Source: Edaphochlamys debaryana (Eukaryota; Chlorophyta; Chlorophyceae; Chlamydomonadales). Taken from it: a DNA stretch of 64,000 nt. Positions 33,501 to 43,723 of the stretch are shown here, in pieces (positions within the stretch are counted from its first letter, which is position 1; each line of letters starts with the position of its first letter). The notes under the pieces are model-generated. The model worked only from the letters and a program-made list of their open reading frames with translations, was not told the origin of the DNA and ran no database searches. The position numbers were made by a program, and so were the translations under genes. The stretch spans positions 930,001 to 994,000 of the forward strand of contig JAEHOE010000031.1 in NCBI GenBank assembly GCA_016858145.1, given 5' to 3'.

Positions 33501-36303
33501 AGTACCGGGACGACTGGAGCCCCTTCCTCTCCTACCTGTTCCCAAGCGCTGACGGTGGGTGTCACACTAGCGCCTGACACCGTGGGGAGGAGCTACCACC
33601 GTGCACCCTAGCGCTGCAACCTTGCGGTGCCCTTTGGGAGCTGCACAAGCATGCGTGCTGGCAGGAGGGCTTCGAAGGGCTCGCTTGCTTGGCCGCGTGA
33701 CCAACAAGCGATGTGCGGGCAGGGCTTGGGACGCGCATGGCGCCCTGCGGGATCAGATGGTATCTCATGCCCTGCGCATCACGTGCACGTGGGTCCACCC
33801 AGCACCAGCTTTACGAGCCGCCGCCGGACCCCGATGACCCAGACCTCCCTTCTCTCCAGGCCCGCGACCCCTTGCCTGCCTCCCGCCGCCCATTCCCCCG
33901 CAGACCTGCAGGCCACCCTGGACTACTGCACCACCAAGGGCCACGCAATCGACGCCTGGATAAGCTGCAGGCGTGAGTGCGTGCCGGTTCTGGCGGGCGT
34001 GGGCCTGTGAGGGTCCGCGCTGTGTGGCGGGCTGAGTGGCCGGGGCTCGCTTGCTTGCGCGCTGAGCAGCTTATTACTTCAGGCGTGCCGACGTGAGGCC
34101 CCTCCACGTGCGGGCTGCTCTGAGTGCACCGGCAGGGCGCTGGCGGAGCTTCCTCTGTCTGCCATCACGCTCTGACCCCGCGCTCCTGCCTTCCGCTCCC
34201 TGGCTGTGGCTCGCAGGCGACACCCCCAGGGACATGAGTCCGCCCCCACCCGCGGCCAAGCCGACCATCCTGAACGACATTGAGATCTCGGTCGAGTCCC
34301 CCTACGAGAACGTTGTGCGTGTCGGCTGGGATTTCTTTGCTCAGCTTTGCGTAAACGCACTGCCGTTGCTCGCTGTGCCCCGACCAGACCGACGCACGAA
34401 GTACCATTCAGTCCCTCGGCTCCCCCGCCCCCTCCCTCCCTCTGCTCGCTTCAGCACTTGGTCCGTTTCGGCGCCCGTCCCGCCGGCGCGCCCTCGACGG
34501 AACCCCTCATGTGGGGCTCGGCCTGCGCAGAGGACAGCTGGAGCGGCATCAGCAAAATGCGACTGCTCGGCCACACGCTCTGCAACCAGGTGCGTGCGTC
34601 GGTGGGGCCGACTGGCCCCAGAGACACCTCTCCAGCACCCTTATTTGCCGGTACCTTGATTCGAAGCGTATGAAGCGTACGCCAAGGCCCTCCTCAACTG
34701 CCCACCACTCGCTCCCTCCCCACCCTTGCTCACCACTTTCTCCCTTGCGGATGGGCCAGCCTGACTCCCACTGCCCTGACCCAACCCCTCACCCCCCTAT
34801 GCGCAGATCACTAATGGCGTCAAGCCGTACGGCGTCTGGTGGCACAGCCAGGGCGACCCTCCCTTCGTCGGCATCAACATGGACGAGCTCCAGCGCCGAC
34901 CCGTGGTTCTCTCCGACCTGGACTGCTCCAAGTACGGCGGACCCGCCTCCGAGGCAGCAGTGGTGGCAGCCGGCTCCGGCGCCTCGTGGACCAACCCGGA
35001 GCTTGTCGCCGTTCCGAGAAACATCTCGTACTGCAAGGCAGGCTCGTGCGGTTAAGGGGCTGGGCTGGCAGGGCTGCCAGCGGATGACAGGGCACGCGGA
35101 TCCCGCGGAGGTGTGTCACCGCTCCCTGTGGTCCTGCGGGCAGGCAGGCGGGGAAAGGGGGCTCAGATCTGGTGTTGATCCCCCTCATCACGGCAACGCT
35201 TCATCCTGTGCCCACCCTGCACGGCCCCGATACGGCAGGCTACTATCGCTGACCCGATTCCCGGTGACTCACTGAGCATCTGCGGCGGAATCTGGAGCTC
35301 GCTGGCCCGCTCAGCCCTAACTTGCCGCCGTGAGTGAAGTCTGAACTGCCACCGGCTTACATAAGGGCTTGAGATCTTGCTGCATCTGTGTCGATTATTC
35401 ATGTGACTTGCCCTGCCGCTATCGCGTCTGCCCTGGTCAGGCGATGACTACTACTACCCAACCGACATGATTGACGTGCGCCTGGTCGGGGGCTCTGACA
35501 AGACCTGGGGCCGCCTGGAGGTGCTGAACCGCAACAAGCTCCGCAATTCACCCGAGTGGGGGACCGTGTGTGCGTCGGCCTTTACTGTCCACCACGCGCA
35601 GGTGCGTGTAGATAACTTGTGTGGGGTCTGCGCCCCCTTGCCCCCGAGCCCCTTACTGACGTCAAGGGGTCTCGCGGGGACACCACATCGAGCCCAACAT
35701 GCGCCTGCGCAGACTGCCCTGGGCCCGGTAATGAAAGACGTCCTCTGCCCCTCCCCTCCACCTCACTTCCGTTGCCCCCAGGCCATCTGCCGGGACCTGG
35801 GTCTGCCCTGGGAGGGCGCGTCCCTGCTACCCTCCGCCGCGGTGGCCCCCGCCGACCCCGCGGCCTGGATCCTGGACGAGATCACGTGCTACACTTCGTC
35901 CAACGACCCTGCCGTACATCGCCTGGGCAAGGCCGACCGCCTGTCGTTCGTGCGTGACTGCAATGACGCCCGTACCACGGCCTTCCCCATCTGCGACTCC
36001 CATGGCACAGACGTAGTCATGGCGTGCGGCGGTGAGCTGTGGGGGGGGTCGGAAACCGAGGCAGGGGCAGCTTGAGATGACGTGATAGGGAGTGCACGCC
36101 AAGGGGCCTGTATGCTCTGCTCCCAAACCCTTTTCGCCCCGCTCCTCGTTCACCGGGCAGGTGCCAGCCCGTCCCCCTCACCCGCCTACGGCACCAGCCC
36201 CCCCGCCTATGGTAGCCCCCCCGCCTATGGTAGCCCCCCCGCCTATGGTAGCCCCCCCGCCTATGGCAGCCCGCCGACCTACGGTCCTTACGGGCAGTAC
36301 TGA
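30555..36303 (+). CDS. Secreted multi-SRCR domain protein, tandem copy 3, broken by one in-frame TAG (possible pseudogene)
   Basis: Exons: 30555-30623, 30740-30811, 30901-31182, 31493-31615, 31701-31874, 32045-32141, 32272-32338, 32576-32624, 32903-32998, 33145-33333, 33500-33554, 33904-33972, 34217-34314, 34455-34589, 34807-35037, 35239-35329, 35441-35601, 35782-36031, 36161-36303; 816 sense-equivalent codons plus the terminal stop. It has a signal peptide (LFAAALALAVLCASMPAL), a proline stalk, four SRCR-like modules as in copies 1 and 2 (LEILKGSV, CRALGFGTGY, VRFGARPAGAP, TWGRLEVLN, ICRDLGLPW) and a tail of 18-bp repeats encoding SPPAYG. Codon 325 in exon 9 is TAG where paralogues have the Trp of VWGT. 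Every other phase and splice site is intact, so the lesion would be recent, an error or read through. Without readthrough the product is 324 residues, keeping only the first module. The intron after 35037 needs a weak GC donor. Confidence 0.8.
32942..32944 (+). other. In-frame TAG in SRCR copy 3, in place of Trp
   Basis: Exon 9 reads GGG TCC GTC TAG GGG ACT GTC TGC, that is GSV-stop-GTVC. Copies 1 and 2 read VWGTLC here with TGG. A single G-to-A change explains it. No plausible intron removes the codon. Confidence 0.85.
36180..36280 (+). repeat. 18-bp tandem repeat encoding the SPPAYG tail of SRCR copy 3
   Basis: Almost identical 18-base units (AGCCCCCCCGCCTATGGT) encode four SPPAYG copies, flanked by diverged units. 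The equivalent unit in copy 2 (about 29087-29165) encodes SPPGYG and is more diverged at third positions. Confidence 0.85.
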
Positions 36304-37121
36304 GCAATGGAGCCCTACGCGGCCACGCGGGACCCAACTCCTGCGGCTTTCGTGCCGAGCATCCGCGTCTCCTACCTGCTGAGGGCACAGGGCGCCGCTT
36401 GCATTGAGGGCTGAGGTCTCACGCTGCCAGATTCACCAGTGTCATCTAGCAATACCTGCCTGTGGCCACGGCTGTGGGCCTGTGCTGGGCCCGGGGCAGC
36501 CCCCGGATCCTGGGCCACAGTTGTATGAGGCTCCAACTGCAGCTGGGCACTCGCCAGACTGCTTTTACTGTATGGGGGCTGCCCGGCTGCAGCGTTGCGT
36601 GTTAGGGCCGTGGTGCCTTCCCCTGGGTATTCATGTATACGGTAGCTTGGTGGTGGTCCAGACTGGACGATTGCTTAATTTATAGCGTTGTCCGCTGCGG
36701 AGCGGTGAGGGAGCTTAGGTAGTGTGAGCACAGCCGCGAAGCCAGGATTGGCGCCCCACGTAGGGGTGAAGGACATGCAGGTGTCAGGCTGGTGGCTGGC
36801 TTCATTGCAATGCGCGCGTCATAAGGTCTGCAGTGCATTGGTGGTTGAGTTTGCAAGGGTGGGCTGGGCTGCGGCGACTGTCGAGGGCGAACCACGCGAG
36901 GCAGGGAACGAGGGGGAAACCGCGCCGAACCGCGTGGCACGAACCCCATGCACCGCGACTTCGCAGCAAGGCCGTGATCTACCCCCAAGGCAACTCGATT
37001 AGATTTGTCCTTACATCCCAAATACTTGGCTGGACTTACCACGGCTCAACTGCAGCGCACTTCGCTGGCTGTTGCGTTCGATGCATAGAAGTCTTTACTG
37101 CGCTCGACTTGTACTTGCGCG
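36304..37121. other. Intergenic between SRCR copy 3 and the PAN-cyclophilin gene
   Basis: This 0.8 kb spacer contains no supported gene. It should hold the 3' UTR of copy 3 and the promoter of the next gene. No clear TATA box or TGTAA motif was found. Confidence 0.4.
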
Positions 37122-40120
37122 ATGAAGGTCTCACCCGGTCATGTCCTCCTAGCCGTAACGGCATTAGCAGCAGGAATCAGCTTTGTGCTCCTCCACCGCC
37201 ATCCATCTTGCGGACTCGCCGCAGAAGCGACGCGAGAGCAGGAGGACGATGTCAGCGCTGTCCTAGCTCTCCTCGACCCGCAGTGGGCTCACGTGGACCC
37301 GGCGCCCGAAGTGGTCGCCGCGCGTATCGGCGAGTGACATGACGGGGGGCTGGCCACATGCCCAAGGTCATGTACCCAGGGGTTTTGAGCCCCGCACCCA
37401 CGAAGTATGCCCGCTCACCCCCTCGAGAACGGAGCAAGGAAAAACCAGCATCTGCCTCGCTCGTGGTGCAGGCAAGCTGCTCGACCTTGAAAAGAAGGCG
37501 TCCGAGCCCCAACCGGCGGATGCCGTTTCCACGGGGGCGGCAATCGCCCAGGCCCTAGCAGTCGCTGGCATGCAGGTGGAGCCAGTGCTAGAGCGGGGGT
37601 GCAGGGGTACGGGGAAGGACAGCGAATACTGGGAGCGGGTCGTGCTGGGGCTAGCGGGGCCAGGTCCTGTCAGCCGTGCCGGGGGATGGAGCGGAGCTGA
37701 GGGAGCTGTCCCTGGGACGGCTGCTAGCCCGCTAGCACACACCCCGTCCGTGCAACCCGACCCACAGTGCAACATAGCGCGGAATAACGAGTACTGGGGC
37801 GACCCCGTCATCTGGGGAGACAGTCACCGCACGAACAGGTGGAGCAGGGGGCCGAAGGGGGGCGTCTGCTGCGGATCGGAGTGGGCGGGCGCTCTAGCTA
37901 CGGGCCTCTGGACTTGAGCCCGGGACGCGGCTCCTTGGGCCCCAGGGGTTCCGCAGCAAAGGGCAAGGCGGCCGGCGCCTCTCCCGCACGTGCCACCCAC
38001 CGTCCGCCCTTACGTGTCGCCCGCAGCGAGGGCGAGTGCTGCGCGGCCTGCCACGCGCACCGAGCACGGGCGGCACAGGGTACGTGCAGGCTTTGCTGCC
38101 TTGCCCGTACCTTGTCGCCTTGGGCCGGACCTAGGCCCTGGGTCGCTTCTTGCCTAGCAGCTTCACTCCCCCTGCACATCGTCAAAAGTCCCTGCCCGTT
38201 GCCAGGTGGTCTGGCCACGGGCGCCAACAGCACGACGTGTGACACCTGGGTGTGGTGTGGCGACAAGGAGCGGTGCGGGGCGCACTACCAGGTGCGCGCG
38301 TCTGGGAGGAGGGCGGAGCAGGGCCGCAGTGTGCCCCGAAAAGGCAGGGGCAGGACGTGCGGTGCGAGGTGCGGCGTGGGGGCAAGGCTGCAGCGCACAA
38401 CGCGAAGTGTTCTGGGGCCCCCAAGCAGAGTCCAGGGTGTCTAGCGACCCGACCTTGCTGCCCGCTGGGAAGCTGCGCGGGGACAGGGCGCTTGCCAGGG
38501 TAGCGATAAAGGCCGCCACGCCTGCAGCGGCCACACGCACCGTAAGCGCATTAGCCCCAGCGACCGCCCCTCCTCCGCCCCACCCCACCCCGTGCCCCTC
38601 CCCCAGGAGTGCTGGCTCAAGCACCAGAAGGCGCTGCCCCCCGCCGATGTGCCCCCGGCCACTGCCAGTGCCATGTGGACCTCGGGGGTGGTGTACGATG
38701 AGGCAGATTTCGCGCAGGCGGGTTTGGAGGGGTGGGGGTGGAGCGTTGACGGGGGGCGGGTTGCCGGTGGATGGGAGTGGGGCGGATGAGAGAGAGGCGC
38801 CATTGGGGAGGGCGCCAGCAGGGTCAGGCATGGCGTGCTGCGCGTCGCTGACACCCGGCCGTGCCATGCCGTGCCGTACAACTTGTGCGCATGCAGGCGT
38901 ACGACAAGTACACCAAGCTGGTGATGCACACAAAGGTCGGCGACATCGTCGTCACGCTGCTGCCCAACATCGCACCCGACGTGAGCCCTGGGCCCCTTGG
39001 GTTCTTGCGGAAGCACCGCCAAATCCGCTGCAGGATCCACACGAATTGCGAAGGAGTCTGGCAGCTAGCTAGCTTCGCAGCGCACCGGCGGCTGCACCCA
39101 AAGCATGAACCTGAGTAGCCATTTTAAGTCTCCGCTTTGGTTCGGCCTCGGTGTAAACGCCATCAACGTCGGACCCGATCCTGCCGCCCCCAGGTGGTGC
39201 GGGAGCTGAAGCGGGAGGTGGTGATCATCCAGGCCCGGGGCGGCGGCTGCACGGGCTGCCGCTTCTACCGCGCAGAAGACTTCGGCATCCAGGGCCAGAT
39301 CCTGAGTCCGGGTGCGCCGGGGTCGTCGGCACGACGGCTGCAGAGTTGTACGGCGGCAAGGGCTGCACGCGGCGGCAGGGGGGCGAAGTTGGCAGGTCTC
39401 GAGGGCCAAGACGCCCTGGGGCCTAAAGCGTGTGGCCTTCCAGCGCAACTGTACAACCCACCCATCCCGTCGCCACCAACAGGTGCCTACATCGGCTCGC
39501 CCAACTTCGTGCCGCCGGCTCCCATGAAGAAGATCCCACCCGGCTACGTGTGCAGAGCCGGGGCGGGCGGCTCCGTGCACTTTTTCATCAACTGGTGAGC
39601 GATAACGCGCAGCCTCGGACTGGCCGGGGCCAGGGGCCTGGCCTCGAGGGCCTGCTTGCTCTAAGGACTTAAGGGGGCACATCTTCACGTGCTCTGCCTC
39701 TGACCCTGTCGCCAGGTTTGACACGGACTGGGGTGAGGCCATGTGCTGGGGCAAGGTGGATGACCTCACGCTCTCCAAGGAGATCTCCCACAGGCCCCTG
39801 CGCAAGAAGGTACGGTGCGCGCGCGTTCGTCGCGGCTCCCGCGGTCTGACTTGCCTGCCTTGCACTCCCTTGCAACGCGTGCTGTGCGTTGACCCATCCC
39901 TGAATGAGCATGCGCCTGCGTGCTAGCCCGGCGCCTGAATGGAGCTAGTCATCTTTCGTCCGCGACTCCGGCCCTCCGTGACTGCCCCCTTCTTTTAGCC
40001 CCTCTGCTCCCTCCGCCCCGTGCCTCCTGGCCCCCTCCCTCCCGCCACACGCAGCTCAAGCCCACCGAGCTGTCCATGCTGGAGGAGGAGCTCTATTTCA
40101 ACATGACGCTGCTGGTCTAG
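37122..40120 (+). CDS. Membrane-anchored or secreted protein with PAN/Apple-like module and cyclophilin-like domain
   Basis: Exons: 37122-37323, 37472-37575, 37768-37838, 38027-38079, 38206-38291, 38607-38717, 38897-38980, 39194-39311, 39483-39594, 39716-39809, 40055-40120; 366 residues. An N-terminal hydrophobic stretch (HVLLAVTALAAGISFVLL) is a signal peptide or type II anchor. A PAN/Apple-like module follows with a regular cysteine pattern (CNIARNNEYWGD, ECCAACHAHR, CDTWVWC, ECWLKHQ). The C-terminal domain resembles diverged plant cyclophilin-like proteins: YTKLVMHTKVGDIVVTLLP, CRFYRAEDFGIQGQI (FYR and IQGQ match the FHR and IQGG region of cyclophilin), GSVHFFINW and CWGKVDD (as FGKV). Isomerase activity is unproven. 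The exon 1 donor (C|GTATCG) is the least certain. Exon 6 needs a GC donor (CAG|GCGGGT), or else ends a little earlier. Likely in the secretory pathway or at the cell surface. Confidence 0.78.
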
Positions 40121-40562
40121 ATGGGTGTGTGAAGCATGGTGCAGCGAGGACACTCGAGGGTCCTGCCCAGAGTCCCCAGAGACTGAGAAAGGGGTGACTT
40201 CTGAGGACGGGGAACCGGACTGCTGGGACGCTGGAGCAGGAGGCCCACGGCGGCGCACATTGTCTGGAGAGGGCCATCCGCATGGGGGAAGCCTTGGCCA
40301 ATGCCGAAGAGCGAATAGGCTGCGCCGCGTGACCGGGAGCGCCTGAGGCGGTGGCGGAGGCAAAAGCATGGCAGCGGCGGTGGCTGCACCGGGTAGACCG
40401 GAGGCAAGCGATCTGGGCAGATGGCTGACCTTGCTGCTTGAGAGGGGGGCTTACCGTAGTCTAAGACTCGAAGTGGAATGCGTAGAGGCAGGACCGCTGG
40501 CCAGTAAGGGGCAGGGCGGCATATGGCGCTGAGGGACTGGGCATTCCGACTGGTAGGAGCCT

Positions 40563-40977
40563 GGCAGGCTGGGCAGCGACCTCGCCGCCCAGCTGGGGTT
40601 GCATGCAAGTGCTGTTTGTGCCCCCCACCAACTCGAGGGCAGAGCGCACGCCTACAGCCTTTCCTGGAAGAGACCAGTACCGCATCTCATGACATCTATA
40701 GCCTAGCTGCTTGATTCCGGGGGCCGTTGATTCGCGCGCCATCTCCAAGCTGCCGAGCGGGTTGCGCTTGTGGGACGCGGGCGCCCCCGGGGCATGGCTG
40801 GCTGTTGCTAGGCAGGGGTACGCCCTGGGGCTGAGCCACAGAATAACCCACATGCCGTGCTGGGGCATGCGTCCTGAGTCGGATTACCGGGCCAGGTCGG
40901 GGCGGCATCAGCTGCAAGTGGATTCCCCGTGGTCCGCTTAGGGTGGGGTGCAACGTAGGGACATAGTTGCCGGAGTG
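40563..40977. repeat. 415-bp direct repeat, copy A
   Basis: The segment from GGCAGGCTGGGCAGCGACC to ATAGTTGCCGGAGTG recurs 1,901 bases downstream. The 76-residue and other open frames inside are identical in both copies, implying near-perfect identity and recent origin. Flanks differ on both sides. No TG...CA ends typical of LTRs were seen. Confidence 0.85.
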
Positions 40978-42463
40978 AAGGATTCAGACCATCGGTCCCC
41001 TGGCCCGCCCGGCTTCGAAGCCCGCAAAGCCCCTGTTGCCACAACACGAGACCCCTTGGCCACAGGGCATCGCGACCATCCTCGGGAGCTGGCGGTGCTT
41101 GTTCGCGTCGTGCCAACATGGCGAGACCCCCGACATGCCGCGCCGGGTTTCACACTTTACCCTGCGTGGCCCGTCACCGCTCTGGCCGCGATGTATACAG
41201 TGCTGGTGATGGAGCAGTTCTGGAGGGGTCGCCTGTACGGCCGCGAAACGTTGCGTCGCGAGTATCGGACACGAGACATGCTGAATGTGACAGGGCCCGA
41301 GCCGCGACTACAGTCAACGACATCGGCGCTTAGCAGGGTATTCATGCTTCTATTGTAATCGACGTGCACCGTGCGGGACGACAGTTCGGCCTCCGACACG
41401 GCTTGGCACGAACCAGACCCCCGCCCCCTCCACAATTGAGTTGTCCCCCCGAACCCCTGTGGCCTGCCCTTGGCCTCAACTGCGCCTAATCCAAACACAG
41501 TATACATAGCTCTCACCCATGTCGCAGGCTCAGGTCGGGCTCTGAGGGGCGAGCCTCCATGGCGGCCTTGCCTGTCACTGCGGTCCATTCGGCAGTGTCC
41601 ACCCGGCGATGCACCGTCGAATTCACCCCAGGCGGAAGGACTTGTACGCCCAGCCGCAGGTAACGAATACAGCAGGTAGAGTGTACTCACTTGAAGCTCG
41701 CCGGCCACAGCCCTGCTGTGCTGATCAACTAGTAAACGCCCACACTAGGGCCAGGCGCCCTCACGTGTGACGGGTGCGGAAGGGACCAATGCCTTCCGCA
41801 TCTAGCCTGGCTGCCTGAAGCCTGCGCACTGTGGCGCTGCTGAAAGCCTTGACTGAGTACTTCTGAGTGTGAAGGGGCCAGGGAGGCTGGTATCTCATGG
41901 CGGTCAGGTGGCGGGATCAAAGGGAAGCGGGGGTGAAGTGGAAGGACGTGGGGATTTCCAATGGGCGGAAGTCGTGCACCAGCTGGCGGTTGACGGTTGG
42001 GCGGTTGGTGGTTGAAAGGTCAGGGACCCAGGTTTTTACAAAACAGAACAGGATGCCTGGCACAGGCTTTCCCATGATGATAGCGACCAGGCAAAGTGCC
42101 CGATTGCACCCAATAATCTCCTTCACTTAGGGCAGAAAGTCCCTACGGCCTCCCCACCCCCCACCGCCCTAGGGCCCAACTACTTGACAATGGCTATGTA
42201 ACGCGCCCTGTCCCGCCCATCCGCGTGCTCCCTAGCGCAAGCGCGAGCGGCCATGAGAATGTTTGCTCGCACCGTCCAGCGCCACGACATTATGGTAGAG
42301 GAAGATACGGTGTATCGAGCTGTGCAAAAGGGGGGCTCAGCAAGCGTGGGTACGGGACCCTGGCTTTTGACCTCATCGGGCGGGCCTTCGCCCCAGCCCG
42401 CGCCAGCAGCTTGAGCTCTCGGTCAATACCTGAGCGCAGCAGAGAGTTCATCTTGACTCGCCC

Positions 42464-42878
42464 GGCAGGCTGGGCAGCGACCTCGCCGCCCAGCTGGGGT
42501 TGCATGCAAGTGCTGTTTGTGCCCCCCACCAACTCGAGGGCAGAGCGCACGCCTACAGCCTTTCCTGGAAGAGACCAGTACCGCATCTCATGACATCTAT
42601 AGCCTAGCTGCTTGATTCCGGGGGCCGTTGATTCGCGCGCCATCTCCAAGCTGCCGAGCGGGTTGCGCTTGTGGGACGCGGGCGCCCCCGGGGCATGGCT
42701 GGCTGTTGCTAGGCAGGGGTACGCCCTGGGGCTGAGCCACAGAATAACCCACATGCCGTGCTGGGGCATGCGTCCTGAGTCGGATTACCGGGCCAGGTCG
42801 GGGCGGCATCAGCTGCAAGTGGATTCCCCGTGGTCCGCTTAGGGTGGGGTGCAACGTAGGGACATAGTTGCCGGAGTG
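42464..42878. repeat. 415-bp direct repeat, copy B
   Basis: Same segment and orientation as copy A at 40563-40977, with unrelated flanks (CTCGCCC before, CAGAGATGG after). Copy B continues upstream into a minus-strand open frame that copy A lacks, suggesting copy B is closer to the source element. Confidence 0.85.
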
Positions 42879-43723
42879 CAGAGATGGTATAGCAGCACGT
42901 GGCCCTGTCTCTGACAATCTTGGCTCGCATCGCACGCTTAGCACGCTCAGCTCTTCAGCAATGAAGTGAACACAAGGCAATACCTGCTTGCCCGCAGCCA
43001 CCCGCTATCACCCCACCACAGCGCTGCAGAGTCCGCCCCAGCCACCTCCCCAGCCTGCAACCGATCCTCCCATCCCCTCACAACCCACCAGTTGCAAACT
43101 GCGTTCGTCTTTATTGCCTCTTGGGCCCCCTGATCACGGCGCCTAAGAACCATCACCAAGACATGGATCAGCCCGGAAATAAGTGGCGATATCTCGCAGG
43201 ACAAGATGCTTATTTGATCTCACGACACCTTACTGGCGACATGGGGATGCATTCGATGATCCACCTCGGCGTGGGGCGCCCCTCGCTCCACGCATCACAT
43301 AGATACTTGCAGGGACAACCCAAGCGTCAGCCCACTGGCCTTGGGGCCTCAGGCGTCGCGTGAAAGGAGATAACGACAAAACAAAAACATTTACTATCAC
43401 GCATAACGGAAGAGCAAGGCATCCTAGTGTGCTGACACAGAGCCTGCACCCTCAGCTAAACATTGAGGGACAGATTCTCTCGCCGTTCCGGCAAAACCCG
43501 ACCTCATCTGCATTCCCACCATTCCCTTCGCCAGCACATTAGGTTTCTCGTTCGCAGCCCGCCCGCTTGACCACTAGCCCCAAACGCTGGAATGCTTGCT
43601 CACTGGCAATCACAAGCGTCCAACACCGCACAGCCCCAACCCTCCCCCCCCATCCCAACCCACCAAGCTCCAACCCGGCAGCTCTGCTCTCCTCCACCCT
43701 GCCCCATTCCCTACGCACCGCAC

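Larger units (their letters stand above)
40121..43723. other. Gene-poor region between convergent genes, with a duplicated 415-bp segment
   Basis: This 3.6 kb lies between the 3' ends of the PAN-cyclophilin gene (plus) and the channel gene (minus), so it includes both 3' UTRs. It contains two identical-looking 415-bp segments. Open frames here (for example 40948-41358 plus, 42290-42769 minus) match no family I know. The minus frame runs through the repeat and could be the remnant of a mobile element. Confidence 0.5.

Noticed and set aside
40980..41050. Possible tRNA, because of a GGCTTCGAAGCC element
   Set aside because: No acceptor or anticodon stems of the right spacing could be found around the T-arm-like element.
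40948..41358. 136-residue plus-strand frame whose TAA stop overlaps a TGTAA motif
   Set aside because: No family resemblance, begins inside the 415-bp repeat and shows no intron-exon structure; kept as unexplained sequence only.
40563..42878. The 415-bp pair as LTRs of one retrotransposon
   Set aside because: No TG/CA ends, no primer-binding site or polypurine tract, no target duplication, and no recognisable gag or pol between them.
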